Below, one piece after another: positions 25,098 to 34,026 of a stretch of DNA of 35,610 nt. The position numbers and the translations under genes are program-made. The stretch's first letter is position 1; every line of letters begins with the position of its first letter. This DNA comes from DMER64 sp041654355. Its GTDB lineage: Bacteria; Bacteroidota; Bacteroidia; Bacteroidales; UBA932. The stretch is from the NCBI GenBank assembly GCA_041654355.1, contig JBAZDQ010000015.1, positions 1-35,610 on the forward strand, in the 5' to 3' direction. The notes beneath the pieces are model-generated. The model was not told the origin of the DNA. It did no database searches and saw only the letters and a program-made list of their open reading frames with translations.

Positions 25098-25494
25098 GGG
25101 GATGTTTTGGTTTTGACAGCAGACGACATTGGGAAGTAAGCACGTGGAGCTTCGTGTCCCGGCTCCTAAATATCAGGACTCAAGCCATAACTGGCAACAA
25201 CAATTACGCACTCGCTGCCTGATCGGTTATAAACTGATCACTTAATCACGCCGGACAAGGTCCGGAATGACGAGTATCCCGCCGCGATTTTCGCCTTTTG
25301 GATTTCGGCAAACGGGGTATCATTTACAAAGGGCTGGTTGTAAAGAAGCTCCGGCTTTGCAACAAGATTTTGGAGATACGGTTCTGATGGCCTGTCTGCA
25401 GGCAGTCATTTTCCCGACAATCAAATGCAGACTAAACGTGTAGAAAGCTTTTGGATGCGCTGTTTGGACGGCGGTTCGAGTCCGCCCATCTCCA
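25098..25494 (+). ncRNA. ssrA: tmRNA (transfer-messenger RNA)
   Basis: It rescues stalled ribosomes and tags the truncated protein for proteolysis. The 5' end GGGGATG pairs with CATCTCC at 25487-25493 (one G-U) to form the acceptor stem, and A25494 is the discriminator. The T-arm is GGCGG-TTCGAGT-CCGCC just before. CCA is not encoded (CTT follows), so it must be added enzymatically. The resume codon is GGC at 25193, and the tag reads GNNNYALAA then TGA. Several helices between 25223 and 25430 fit the pseudoknot region. The encoded length is 397 bases. The ALAA end is the usual degron for ClpXP-type proteases. Confidence 0.95.
25193..25222 (+). other. tmRNA tag-peptide reading frame
   Basis: GGC at 25193 starts GNNNYALAA and the frame ends at TGA (25220-25222). 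It differs from the known Bacteroides (GETNYALAA) and Porphyromonas (GENNYALAA) tags only in residues 2 and 3. Confidence 0.9.
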
Positions 25495-25526
25495 CTTCAT
25501 TTAACGGGTTTAATTAACAGGCTGCC

Positions 25527-26462
25527 ATGAAAAAAATACATTTCATTTTACTGGCTTTTATCCTGACCGGTTGTATCAATAATTCCTGGTGGGAGCCCCG
25601 TACCATTGTAACTTACGATGCTCAAGACCAGGCCCGGGGCCGATTCCAATTCATTTACGATGAACAAGGAAATAAATTCACTGAAACCGGAGATTTTTGG
25701 GACCAAGAGACCGAAAACTGGAAAAGAGAATACCGGATCTCCTACTCTTATGATATTTATGGCATACGTACTGGATCTCTCAAAGAAAAAAGAGATCACG
25801 GCACGGGAAAATGGATTCCAGACGCACGTGTTATGTGTGAATACATAACAAACACCGGTCACCTTCTCAAAGAAATACATCAGACTTGCCGCCAGGATAA
25901 TGGTCTGTGGGAAGATACATACAAAGACCACTACATACGTGATGAAGAGAACCGGCTTTTATACGTTGTACGCGAAAAATGGAATAACGGGGAAATCGAA
26001 CGGGATATTACGCTGCGGGGCAGATTTACATTAAAGGCCCGATTGACCACATCCGAAATTGGCTGGGAAAATTTTATCCGGGATTCGTTCCTGTATGACG
26101 AAGACGGGACGAGGGTCGGGGGAACAGTTGATTTTTGGAATAAAACCACACGTGAATGGGATCCTGTTTTCCAATATATTTATACATACGATAAAAAAGG
26201 TAATGTGATCAGCGAAACGGAGAAGAAAAGGAATCAGGAAACAGGAATATGGCAGGAAGCCGGTAAATACATCTATACTTACGATGATCACAACAATGCG
26301 ATTGAATCCAACTATATTCCTGCCCGGGAGGATCTGCAGACAGAGCATTTTCTAATTTTCTATTACAACAATATGAAATCTTCCGTTGGGTATTACCTGG
26401 GAGATACCGGAATGTTCCCGGGCGTCAGAGGCACTGCAGAATATTTCAGATTAAAAAGATGA
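25527..26462 (+). CDS. Repeat lipoprotein with YD-like beta-hairpin units
   Basis: 311 residues. A signal peptide ending LTGC (Cys16) marks a lipoprotein. The rest is built of about eight imperfect units of roughly 30 residues in the style Y-x-Y-D-x-x-G-N, a variable strand, then W and a charged stretch; the clearest are FIYDEQGNKF, YIYTYDKKGNVISE and YIYTYDDHNNAIES. Similar repeats occur in secreted Bacteroidota proteins (DUF3836-like) and recall Rhs/YD repeats, but there is no Rhs core or toxin domain. The function is unknown; a surface-exposed beta-rich filament or binding protein is plausible. It begins 32 bases after ssrA and its stop overlaps the next start (ATGA). Confidence 0.75.
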   Translation: MKKIHFILLAFILTGCINNSWWEPRTIVTYDAQDQARGRFQFIYDEQGNKFTETGDFWDQETENWKREYRISYSYDIYGIRTGSLKEKRDHGTGKWIPDARVMCEYITNTGHLLKEIHQTCRQDNGLWEDTYKDHYIRDEENRLLYVVREKWNNGEIERDITLRGRFTLKARLTTSEIGWENFIRDSFLYDEDGTRVGGTVDFWNKTTREWDPVFQYIYTYDKKGNVISETEKKRNQETGIWQEAGKYIYTYDDHNNAIESNYIPAREDLQTEHFLIFYYNNMKSSVGYYLGDTGMFPGVRGTAEYFRLKR

Positions 26463-29215
26463 GCCGGACTTCATTTCTGAATTCCGTCGCCCGGTCACTT
26501 TATAAACAATACGGAGAACGCATAGCTAATTGCTGCCTGGTATTTCCCGGCCGGAGAGCAGGACTGTTTTTTCAAAAGGAACTGTCCCGATATATTAAGA
26601 GAGAGATTTGGATGCCCCGGACGTTGGTTATCAATCAACTGACAGAAGAAATTACCGGAGAAAAAGCAACCGACCCTTTGATCCTCCTGACTGAATTGTA
26701 CAGGATCTACAGATCATTAACAGGAAAAGAAAACAGCCTCCAGGAATTCTATACCCTGGGAAATATTATTATCCGCGATTTTGACCAGACAGACAAATAT
26801 TTACTTGACCCTGCGCAGTTGTTTCACAATGTACGGGACCTGAAACGTATCAGCGCGGACTTCAGTTTTCTAAATTCTGAACAACAAGAAGTTATCAAAT
26901 CCTTCTGGTCATCATTCCAGGTAAAGCCGGACCACACCCTGAATCTTCATTTCATGACCTTATGGGAAAATCTTCCTTCCCTTTATCAGGCCTTCAACCG
27001 TTCTTTAAGAGAAAAAGGGTATGCCTATGAAGGGATGATATACAGGAACATGGCCAATCGTTTAAAAAATCATAAAGACCTTGCTTTTCTTAACGAATAT
27101 TCAGGCTTTGCATTTATAGGATTCAATGCACTTAATACCTGTGAAAAAGAATTATTTCGTTATCTGAAAAACAATGACAAGGCACTATTCTACTGGGATT
27201 ATGATCCTTATTATATAGAAAATCCTATTCAGGAAGCCGGGATGTTCCTGCGTGAAAACATAAAGGAATTTCCCCCGGCAGACGGATATGTAAAAGACTT
27301 ATCTCCGCTCCGCGATCCACGGAACATTCATGTAATCCCTACCCCGTCATATGTATCACAGGCAAAAATAGTACCTCAACTGCTGAAAAAAAACAATTTG
27401 CCATACAACACAGAAACGGCGGTTGTCCTGGCAGATGAAAACCTTTTGTTGCAACTTTTATACGGACTGGGTTATTACGCTTCTGAGGAACAGGAGATCA
27501 ATGTCACTATGGGATTTCCTCTCCGTCAAACAGCCCTTTATTCCCTGATCGACTCGCTTCTGCGCTATTATAACAATAGTAAGACAACACGGAATTTCAA
27601 ACCTGTGGAAATGCACCCTTATGTCCGGACTTTGAACCTTGCAGACATATTGAAAAATATCCCTGCAAACACCCCGGATCTGTACAACTTGTTATTGTCT
27701 GTCCTGGAAAATATTGATCTTTCAGAGTCCTTGCCTGCCGGTGACCTTATGCTTATTCCCGTTGTCCGGGAAACAAGAAAACAACTGAACAAACTTTACC
27801 TTGCCGTTACACAATCCGACATGGATATCCATCCCGAGGTTTTTTCCAGACTACTTAAACAACATCTTTCTCTTGCCAGTATACCCTTCAGTGGAGAACC
27901 TCTGACGGGACTGCAGGTTATGGGTATTCTTGAAACCCGTTGTCTGGACTTTAAAAACCTGATCATTGTATCTGCACAGGAAAATATCCTGCCAAAAGCC
28001 TACCGTGACAATTCCCTGATCCCGTATAGTATCCGCAAGGCGTTCGGGTTGCCTGCCTCTGAACAGCACACGGCAATTCAGGCCTATTATTTTTACCGCC
28101 TGATACAACGTTCGTCAAACGTATTCCTGATATGGAACAGCAATCCAGAAGGTCCCTCCAAGGGAGAATTGAGCCGGTTTATTCGCCAAATCAATTATGA
28201 GCTTCCTGATTCACACGTTATAACAACACCCGTTTTAATACAGCATTCCATTCCTGAAATTAAGCCTGTTTCCATAGCTAAATCCGGGGCGGTCAAAGAA
28301 GCTCTTGAGCAATACCTGGATCCTGATTCCGGTCAATTTTTAAGTCCTTCTGCCCTTCAGCTGTATATACGCTGTCCGCTCAGTTTCTATTTTAAATATA
28401 TCTTGTTGTTAAAAGAACCTCTTGATGTGTCGGATCAGGCTGATCCCCTTCACCTGGGGAACATTGTACACAGGACACTGGAACATCTTTATAAGCCGTT
28501 TTTGGGGAAAACACTGTCCGGTAAAGAAATAGTACGACTTATAGAACCTCGTGCTGTTTTACGCAAAACAGTATCGCGTCTAGCCAATGACTACCTGGTT
28601 GAACAATACGGAAATGATTGTTCCCGTGAAACAGGAAAATGGATATTGTTCACGGAAGTGGCAACCCTTTACGTGGAACGATTCGTAAAATACGATGCCC
28701 ACCGTGCCCCGCTCGTGGTTACAGCCGTTGAAAAAATGTTCAGGTGCAGGTATAACAACGTAAATATCAAAGGCATCATTGACAGGGTAGACATTAGTAA
28801 AGGACAAGAATATATTATTGATTATAAAACCGGAACGGAAAAAAATGCCTTTACAAAAATTGAGGATCTTTTTAATCCTGAAGTTACTGTAAAAAACAAG
28901 GATGCATTCCAGATCCTGTGCTATGCCTTTTTACAGGAGTCCCATCCTGAGAAAAATTCCTTTCCGATTCCTTTATTGTTTTACCTGAACACTGTTTTCT
29001 CTGACAAGTTGCAGGGTTATTTACTCTTTAACAAAAAAGAAATGAGTGAATTACCTGTTTTTCCGATTTTAAAAGAAGACTTTCTGCACCATTTAAACTG
29101 CTTGTTGGAAGAAATGTTTAATTTTAACACGCCTTTCAGACAGACGGATCATCCTGACAATTGTTTGTATTGTCCTTACAGTTCAATATGTCAAAGAGAA
29201 AAATACTATGACTAA
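26459..29215 (+). CDS. AddB-like PD-(D/E)XK nuclease (inactivated helicase plus nuclease)
   Basis: 918 residues. The N-terminal half is UvrD/AddB-like (CLVFPGRRAGLFFQKEL, then FAFIGFNALNTCEK), but the Walker lysine motif is absent, so it is probably not an active helicase. The C-terminal RecB-type nuclease has Asp775 (IIDRVD), Asp788 and Lys790 (IIDYKTG). Four cysteines, Cys639 (YIRCPLSF) and Cys902, Cys905 and Cys911 (CLYCPYSSIC), match the AddB iron-sulfur cluster. It should process double-strand breaks with an AddA helicase, but no addA gene is next to it here. It overlaps both neighbours (4 and 8 bases) in one operon. Confidence 0.88.
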   Translation: MSRTSFLNSVARSLYKQYGERIANCCLVFPGRRAGLFFQKELSRYIKREIWMPRTLVINQLTEEITGEKATDPLILLTELYRIYRSLTGKENSLQEFYTLGNIIIRDFDQTDKYLLDPAQLFHNVRDLKRISADFSFLNSEQQEVIKSFWSSFQVKPDHTLNLHFMTLWENLPSLYQAFNRSLREKGYAYEGMIYRNMANRLKNHKDLAFLNEYSGFAFIGFNALNTCEKELFRYLKNNDKALFYWDYDPYYIENPIQEAGMFLRENIKEFPPADGYVKDLSPLRDPRNIHVIPTPSYVSQAKIVPQLLKKNNLPYNTETAVVLADENLLLQLLYGLGYYASEEQEINVTMGFPLRQTALYSLIDSLLRYYNNSKTTRNFKPVEMHPYVRTLNLADILKNIPANTPDLYNLLLSVLENIDLSESLPAGDLMLIPVVRETRKQLNKLYLAVTQSDMDIHPEVFSRLLKQHLSLASIPFSGEPLTGLQVMGILETRCLDFKNLIIVSAQENILPKAYRDNSLIPYSIRKAFGLPASEQHTAIQAYYFYRLIQRSSNVFLIWNSNPEGPSKGELSRFIRQINYELPDSHVITTPVLIQHSIPEIKPVSIAKSGAVKEALEQYLDPDSGQFLSPSALQLYIRCPLSFYFKYILLLKEPLDVSDQADPLHLGNIVHRTLEHLYKPFLGKTLSGKEIVRLIEPRAVLRKTVSRLANDYLVEQYGNDCSRETGKWILFTEVATLYVERFVKYDAHRAPLVVTAVEKMFRCRYNNVNIKGIIDRVDISKGQEYIIDYKTGTEKNAFTKIEDLFNPEVTVKNKDAFQILCYAFLQESHPEKNSFPIPLLFYLNTVFSDKLQGYLLFNKKEMSELPVFPILKEDFLHHLNCLLEEMFNFNTPFRQTDHPDNCLYCPYSSICQREKYYD

Positions 29216-31241
29216 GAAAGAAAAGGAAAAAGTAATAATACCCCTGCTCTTTGTGTTGGCAGCGGCCCTGATGGTTTTCTCTTTACCCCGGGAAGGCCAG
29301 TTTAAATATCAGTATCAGAAAGGAAGCCCGTGGATGTATGAAAATCTGGATGCCACTTTTGACTTTCCCATCCTGAAAACGGACGAAGAACTACGTCTGG
29401 AAAGGGAAAAATTAGCTGAAAATTTTACGCCTTACTTTGTATTAAGACCCGATATAGAAGCTGAACAGCTCCGTGCCTTTACAGCCGAAGCTACCCTGGC
29501 CGGGCTCTCCGATGCACTGCAGAGCAAACTGCTGTCTTTTTTTAAAAATATATACAGCCGGGGCATCATGGATGAAGGCCGGCATAATGAGTTAAAACCG
29601 GAAACCGGGCTTGTTGTAGTACAAGGAAAAATGGGAGATAAGAAAGCCCATACGGAAGTTTTTTCTACGGTTACTGCCAATCAATTTTTTTTAGAAAATC
29701 TGGAAACACTATCCCGGAAGGAACGGAATGACTTAGCTTCTGCCAATATTGATTTTTCTGCTTTTTTTATACCTAACCTGATATACGACGAAGGCACCAC
29801 CTTTGCAGTCCAGTCCAGCAGCCTCCAGGATATATCGCTCACAAAGGGAATTGTACATACCGGACAACGCATTGTCAGTAAGGGAGAAGTAATTACCGGA
29901 ACAACTGAACAGATCCTGAATTCCCTGCGTGCTGAATACAATTCGAAGATCGGCTTTTCCGGGAATTTGTTGCTTCTGATTACCGGACAAACCCTTATGA
30001 TAGTCCTTCTTGTATTTATTGTCTTCATACTTATGGAAGCCATACGTCCCGGAATGCTAAAAAAATTTCCGGAACTGGTTTTCACCCTTTTTCTTTTTGT
30101 TTTGGTAGTATCCGGATCTTCTTTCGCATGGAAAATTGGACCTTTAGCTTTGTACCTGTTGCCTTTTCCGGTGATCGTACTCTTTTTGGACTCTTTCTTC
30201 CCTACCAAAGTCTCCCTTCCCCTGTACATTCTGTTTCTGTTGCCGTTGGCGGTAGTAACCGATAGCTACCAGCCGGTTCTTATCAATATTGTAGTGGGCG
30301 GTGTAGCTGTGTATGTATTCCGTCACTGGGGAAGAGGCTGGCAACAATTCCTGTCTGCACTTATTGTCTTTATCACCTACCTGACAATTGATCTGGCATT
30401 TCATCTCATTTCAGAAGGAACTTTTTCAAATTTAAACGGAGTTGTATTCAGAAATTACGGAATAGCATCCATTCTTGTAATAGCATCCTATCCGTTGGTG
30501 TTCTTATTTGAGAAAATTTTCGGGTTTGTATCCCTTTCACGCCTGCGTGACCTTTCCGATACAGGGAACAAAGCGCTCCGGGAATTGTCAGAAAAAGCCC
30601 CGGGAACCATGCAACATTCCTTACAGGTAGCAAATCTTGCCGAGATGGCTGCCAGAACCATCGGGGCCAATGCCCTTTTGTGCCGGGTGGGTGCCCTTTA
30701 CCACGACATAGGGAAAATCAACAATCCCCAATATTTTGCAGAAAACCAAACTGCCAGTTTCAATCCTCACTCGTTGCTTGATCCCCGGGAAAGTGCACGG
30801 ATAGTGATCCAGCATGTGGAGGACGGAAAAACCCTGGCAAAAAAATACGGACTTCCCTCACTGATCGTTGATTTTATTGAGACACATCACGGAAGAACCC
30901 GTACCGAATACTTTTATAACACCTGGTGCAACGAAGGTGGAGATCCTGCAAATGTGGAAGATTTTACCTATGAAGGCAGGTTGCCTGTCACCCCGGAACA
31001 CGTTATAGTAATGTTGGCCGATGCCGTTGAAGCTGCATGTCGCAGTCTGGAGGATTATACCCCGGAGAGCATCTCGGAAATGGTGGAAAAAATGGTAAAA
31101 CAACGTATCTCGGGGGATCAATTGCACAACGCAGATATCACATACAGGAATCTGCGACGGATCCGGGAAACTCTGAAAGTACAGATCCAGGAAATGTATC
31201 ACACCCGCATAACCTATCCAAAAAGAAAACGGCTAAAATAA
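29208..31241 (+). CDS. PgpH-type 7TM-HD cyclic-di-AMP phosphodiesterase
   Basis: 677 residues. An N-terminal helix (about 9-26) is followed by an extracytoplasmic 7TMR-HDED domain (about 30-260), a cluster of about seven membrane segments (about 265-445) and a cytoplasmic HD domain. The metal-binding motif is His499-Asp500 in LYHDIGKI, with the preceding His in GTMQHSLQVANLAE and later ETHHGRT and MLADAVEAA. This architecture is that of Listeria PgpH, which hydrolyses c-di-AMP; the activity here is inferred. It begins eight bases inside the AddB gene. The 3' end overlaps convergent menA by nine bases. Confidence 0.9.
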   Translation: MTKKEKEKVIIPLLFVLAAALMVFSLPREGQFKYQYQKGSPWMYENLDATFDFPILKTDEELRLEREKLAENFTPYFVLRPDIEAEQLRAFTAEATLAGLSDALQSKLLSFFKNIYSRGIMDEGRHNELKPETGLVVVQGKMGDKKAHTEVFSTVTANQFFLENLETLSRKERNDLASANIDFSAFFIPNLIYDEGTTFAVQSSSLQDISLTKGIVHTGQRIVSKGEVITGTTEQILNSLRAEYNSKIGFSGNLLLLITGQTLMIVLLVFIVFILMEAIRPGMLKKFPELVFTLFLFVLVVSGSSFAWKIGPLALYLLPFPVIVLFLDSFFPTKVSLPLYILFLLPLAVVTDSYQPVLINIVVGGVAVYVFRHWGRGWQQFLSALIVFITYLTIDLAFHLISEGTFSNLNGVVFRNYGIASILVIASYPLVFLFEKIFGFVSLSRLRDLSDTGNKALRELSEKAPGTMQHSLQVANLAEMAARTIGANALLCRVGALYHDIGKINNPQYFAENQTASFNPHSLLDPRESARIVIQHVEDGKTLAKKYGLPSLIVDFIETHHGRTRTEYFYNTWCNEGGDPANVEDFTYEGRLPVTPEHVIVMLADAVEAACRSLEDYTPESISEMVEKMVKQRISGDQLHNADITYRNLRRIRETLKVQIQEMYHTRITYPKRKRLK

Positions 31242-32123
31242 TGAAACCGCATAGACCAGTATTCCCGCTATAAGGATCTTCAGGGCTTTGTCAAGTCCGG
31301 CGCTATTATTGTTTTTTACCCATATAAGATGTATCGCAAAGAACGGGAGCGCTATCAAAAAAAGGAATGACCCCGGCTCCCAAATACTCGTAAAAACTAC
31401 CGATAATACCAGGGCCAGAAGGATCAGTATCCCCTGGTATACCTTTGCCGGTAGCGTAGATTCCGTTTTAAAAACCCGGGACAACACTATGGCAAACGTG
31501 TTCTTCCCGAATCTTTTATCATTCTCATAGTCCCTGATATTATTTACGTTTAATACGGCTGTTGCAAGCAGCCCCATGGCCGTTGCTACCAATAAGATCT
31601 CCGGATCCGGAGATCCTGTATAGATATAATAACTGCCGCTTACTCCTGCCAGGCCAAAAAATAAAAATACAGAAATATCTCCCAGTCCACGGTATCCGTA
31701 AGGTTTTTTCCCGGTAGAATACAAAACGGAAGCCGTCAGGGCACAGGCCCCTATACCCAGAAAAACAACAGGCATGAGGCCTTTATAAGTTCCGAAAGCC
31801 AGATAAATCAATACCAGTCCGGAACCCGCGGCAAGTATAAGTATAACTACAATTGCCCGGACAAGTTGTTTTTCAGTTAGTTTGCCACTTTGCAAGCTCA
31901 AAGCTTTTCGTCCGGGCTGCCGGTGGTCTGTCCCTTTCTTCCAATCACCCAACTCATTGGACAAATTTGACAGGATCTGCAGCAATACAGCCGTCAGCAA
32001 CAAAAAAATGAAAAGATTCCATGAAAAACAGCCTTCCTGTCGTGCAAGGAAAGTTCCAGCCAAAACCGACGATACGGATAAAGGAAGCGTGCGCGGTCTG
32101 GTACTTTGCAGTATAGGCCACAT
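31233..32123 (-). CDS. menA: 1,4-dihydroxy-2-naphthoate polyprenyltransferase
   Basis: 296 residues with eight or nine hydrophobic segments, an inner-membrane UbiA-family prenyltransferase. It attaches the polyprenyl tail to DHNA in menaquinone synthesis. It begins MWPILQSTRPRTLPLS, the usual MenA start. The first Asp-rich motif is SNLSNELGDWKKGTD and the second NVNNIRDYENDKRFGKNT; both bind the prenyl diphosphate through magnesium. The ATG lies six bases after the stop of the LytTR regulator, so it appears to be the last gene of the kinase-regulator-menA operon. It converges on the PgpH-type gene. Confidence 0.93.
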   Translation of the reverse strand: MWPILQSTRPRTLPLSVSSVLAGTFLARQEGCFSWNLFIFLLLTAVLLQILSNLSNELGDWKKGTDHRQPGRKALSLQSGKLTEKQLVRAIVVILILAAGSGLVLIYLAFGTYKGLMPVVFLGIGACALTASVLYSTGKKPYGYRGLGDISVFLFFGLAGVSGSYYIYTGSPDPEILLVATAMGLLATAVLNVNNIRDYENDKRFGKNTFAIVLSRVFKTESTLPAKVYQGILILLALVLSVVFTSIWEPGSFLFLIALPFFAIHLIWVKNNNSAGLDKALKILIAGILVYAVSLF

Positions 32124-32129
32124 TCCGTT

Positions 32130-32927
32130 TTACTTGAGAAAATACTGGTTCAGGAAATTTTGAAAATCCTTTTTATATTGATCGCCAATGGGAACTGAAG
32201 CATCTTTACCAAAGACTATCCGGTTTTGTACCACTTCCGTAATTTTGGTCAGATTCACGATAAACGAACGGTGGACACGCATGAAAATGTCTTTTGGCAA
32301 TCGTTCTTCAATGGATTTCAAACTGAATAGGGTCATTACCGGGATACTGTTCTCTGAAAAAATCACCACGTATTCCTTGCGGCTTTCAATATATTGGATA
32401 TCAGAAATTTTAAGGCGTACTGTTTTTGAATCGGCACGCACAAAAACATATTCACTGTCCCATCCTTTGGGAGATTGTCTTGTCCCGGATTCTTCCGTTT
32501 CTTCTTCCTTTACGGTTTCATGATCATCCCGATTGGCAGCAGGAGTACTAACGGAAGTGGCATGTCGGAGTTCAAACTGTTGCTTTACTTTTTCCGCACT
32601 TCTCATAAAATCCGTCAAGCTGAAAGGTTTGAGTAAATAATCCGTGGCATCTACCTGGAATCCTTCTACGGCAAAATTGGCATATGCCGTAACAAACACG
32701 ATGATAGGCCTGTTTTTGAGTGAACGAATGTACTCCAGCCCGTTAATATCGGGCATTTCTATGTCCGTGAAGATCACGTCTACTTTTTCAGTAGTCATTA
32801 CTTCCATGGCTTCCGTGGGTCCGGAACAAGCTTTTACCAGTTCAAGGTATGGGATTTTCCCCACATACGAAACCATTTGCTGTAAGGCAAGCGGCTCATC
32901 ATCTATAACTATACACCTTATATTCAT
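32130..32927 (-). CDS. LytTR-type response regulator
   Basis: 265 residues. The receiver domain (1-about 120) has the acidic pocket Asp9-Asp10, the phosphoacceptor Asp55 in FTDIEMPD and the conserved VFVTAY and LLKPF. A charged linker follows (about 122-152, with an EEETEE run), longer than in many relatives. The LytTR DNA-binding domain (about 155-260) includes FMRVHRSFIVN. It should bind short direct repeats upstream of targets when phosphorylated. It starts 11 bases after the stop of the kinase gene. Targets are not identifiable here; menA directly downstream is co-transcribed rather than necessarily regulated. Confidence 0.93.
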   Translation of the reverse strand: MNIRCIVIDDEPLALQQMVSYVGKIPYLELVKACSGPTEAMEVMTTEKVDVIFTDIEMPDINGLEYIRSLKNRPIIVFVTAYANFAVEGFQVDATDYLLKPFSLTDFMRSAEKVKQQFELRHATSVSTPAANRDDHETVKEEETEESGTRQSPKGWDSEYVFVRADSKTVRLKISDIQYIESRKEYVVIFSENSIPVMTLFSLKSIEERLPKDIFMRVHRSFIVNLTKITEVVQNRIVFGKDASVPIGDQYKKDFQNFLNQYFLK

Positions 32928-32938
32928 AGGTTCTTTTT

Positions 32939-33973
32939 TTATAGGGGGAGCTGCAAATGTACAATATATTCTGATTGTGTCTGTTCCATGGTTAGTTTAT
33001 AATTGTTTCCGTACAACAGATTTAATCTCTCTTTCACATTTTTTATTCCCAAACCGCCCTGTTTCGTGGTTTTGGGTTTGTCAGGGAATATGGTATTGGA
33101 TAATGAAAAATGGAACCACCCGGGTTCTACCCAGAAATTCATGTTTATATGGGTTTCTTCCCCGTACACGATCCCGTGTTTAAATGCATTTTCAATAAAT
33201 ACGATCATGATCAGAGGAGGCAGTTGAACGTTGGGTATATCCCGGGGAACCGTAATATTAAGCTTGACATTTTCACCGTATCTCAAAAGGTTCAGGTTGC
33301 AATATGCCCTGAATACTTCCAGTTGCCTTTCAAACGAAATCTTCGTGTCCGGTGTGCTTTCATAAAGCATATGCCTTAAAAGTCTGGACAGGCTCACAAT
33401 GGCATCTTTGGCCTTTTCTTCGTCTGTATCTACCAGTACATGAATATTGTTAAGGGTATTCATCAGGAAGTGCGGACTGATCTGGAACTGAAGGAATTCC
33501 ATTTTGTATTTTATCAGCTTGTTATCTGCTTCGTGGGCCAGCATTTTGGATTTGATATTATTGAAAACCATCCGAACAGCCACATTCATTCCCATCAGTA
33601 ACAGGGCAATTACAAAATTGCTTAGCAGGGTAGATTCATATGGGATGTAATTGGTCCAGGTGGCTCCGTACTTAACATCCATAATGTCAATAATGGCTTC
33701 ACATCCAAAGACGATCCCCAGCAATAAAACAAACAAGAGGAAAAAATACGTAAAATAATTCCCTTTCAGCAAAAAGATAGGCACATAAATATAGTGGTGG
33801 ATCAACAATCCCACGAAAAAAGGAGATAATATTGCCCAAAGCGACAGAACGTGTTGCTGTATCAATAACGGACTCAGAAAAGCTACGGCAGAGATACCCC
33901 AGATTGTTAAATTTTCCAGCCTCCGCAGTTTCCTGAGTTCTTTATTAATTTCGTATTCGCTTTGTTTTACCAT
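32939..33973 (-). CDS. LytS/YehU-type sensor histidine kinase
   Basis: 344 residues. Four hydrophobic segments (about 25-150) form a membrane sensor without a large extracellular domain. The His_kinase domain (PF06580) has His168 in FQISPHFLMNTLNNI and the ATPase part has PLIMIVFIENAFKHG and GGLGIKNVKERL. It presumably phosphorylates the LytTR regulator encoded next. The ATG at 33973 lies in the second copy of a 10-bp tandem repeat, TTCCTTTATG twice on this strand, so another ATG in a different frame lies ten bases upstream. The leader carries a terminator-like hairpin. Confidence 0.93.
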   Translation of the reverse strand: MVKQSEYEINKELRKLRRLENLTIWGISAVAFLSPLLIQQHVLSLWAILSPFFVGLLIHHYIYVPIFLLKGNYFTYFFLLFVLLLGIVFGCEAIIDIMDVKYGATWTNYIPYESTLLSNFVIALLLMGMNVAVRMVFNNIKSKMLAHEADNKLIKYKMEFLQFQISPHFLMNTLNNIHVLVDTDEEKAKDAIVSLSRLLRHMLYESTPDTKISFERQLEVFRAYCNLNLLRYGENVKLNITVPRDIPNVQLPPLIMIVFIENAFKHGIVYGEETHINMNFWVEPGWFHFSLSNTIFPDKPKTTKQGGLGIKNVKERLNLLYGNNYKLTMEQTQSEYIVHLQLPL

Positions 33974-33990
33974 AAAGGAACATAAAGGAA
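33971..33990 (-). repeat. 10-bp tandem repeat over the kinase start codon
   Basis: Two exact adjacent copies of CATAAAGGAA (plus strand), TTCCTTTATG on the coding strand. Each copy supplies an ATG; only the downstream one is in frame with the kinase. The upstream one opens a 12-codon frame ending at 33945. Confidence 0.95.
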
Positions 33991-34026
33991 ATAGTATACG
34001 AAGATACGATTTACTGAAGAATAAAT

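Noticed and set aside
25495..25526. Terminator after ssrA
   Set aside because: The 32 bases before the lipoprotein ATG contain no stem and no T-run.
29681..30229. 182-codon minus-strand basic frame
   Set aside because: Antisense to the PgpH-type gene; mirrors its membrane segments and has no recognisable domain.
32644..33183. 179-codon plus-strand frame
   Set aside because: Antisense to the kinase and regulator genes; no coding signature.
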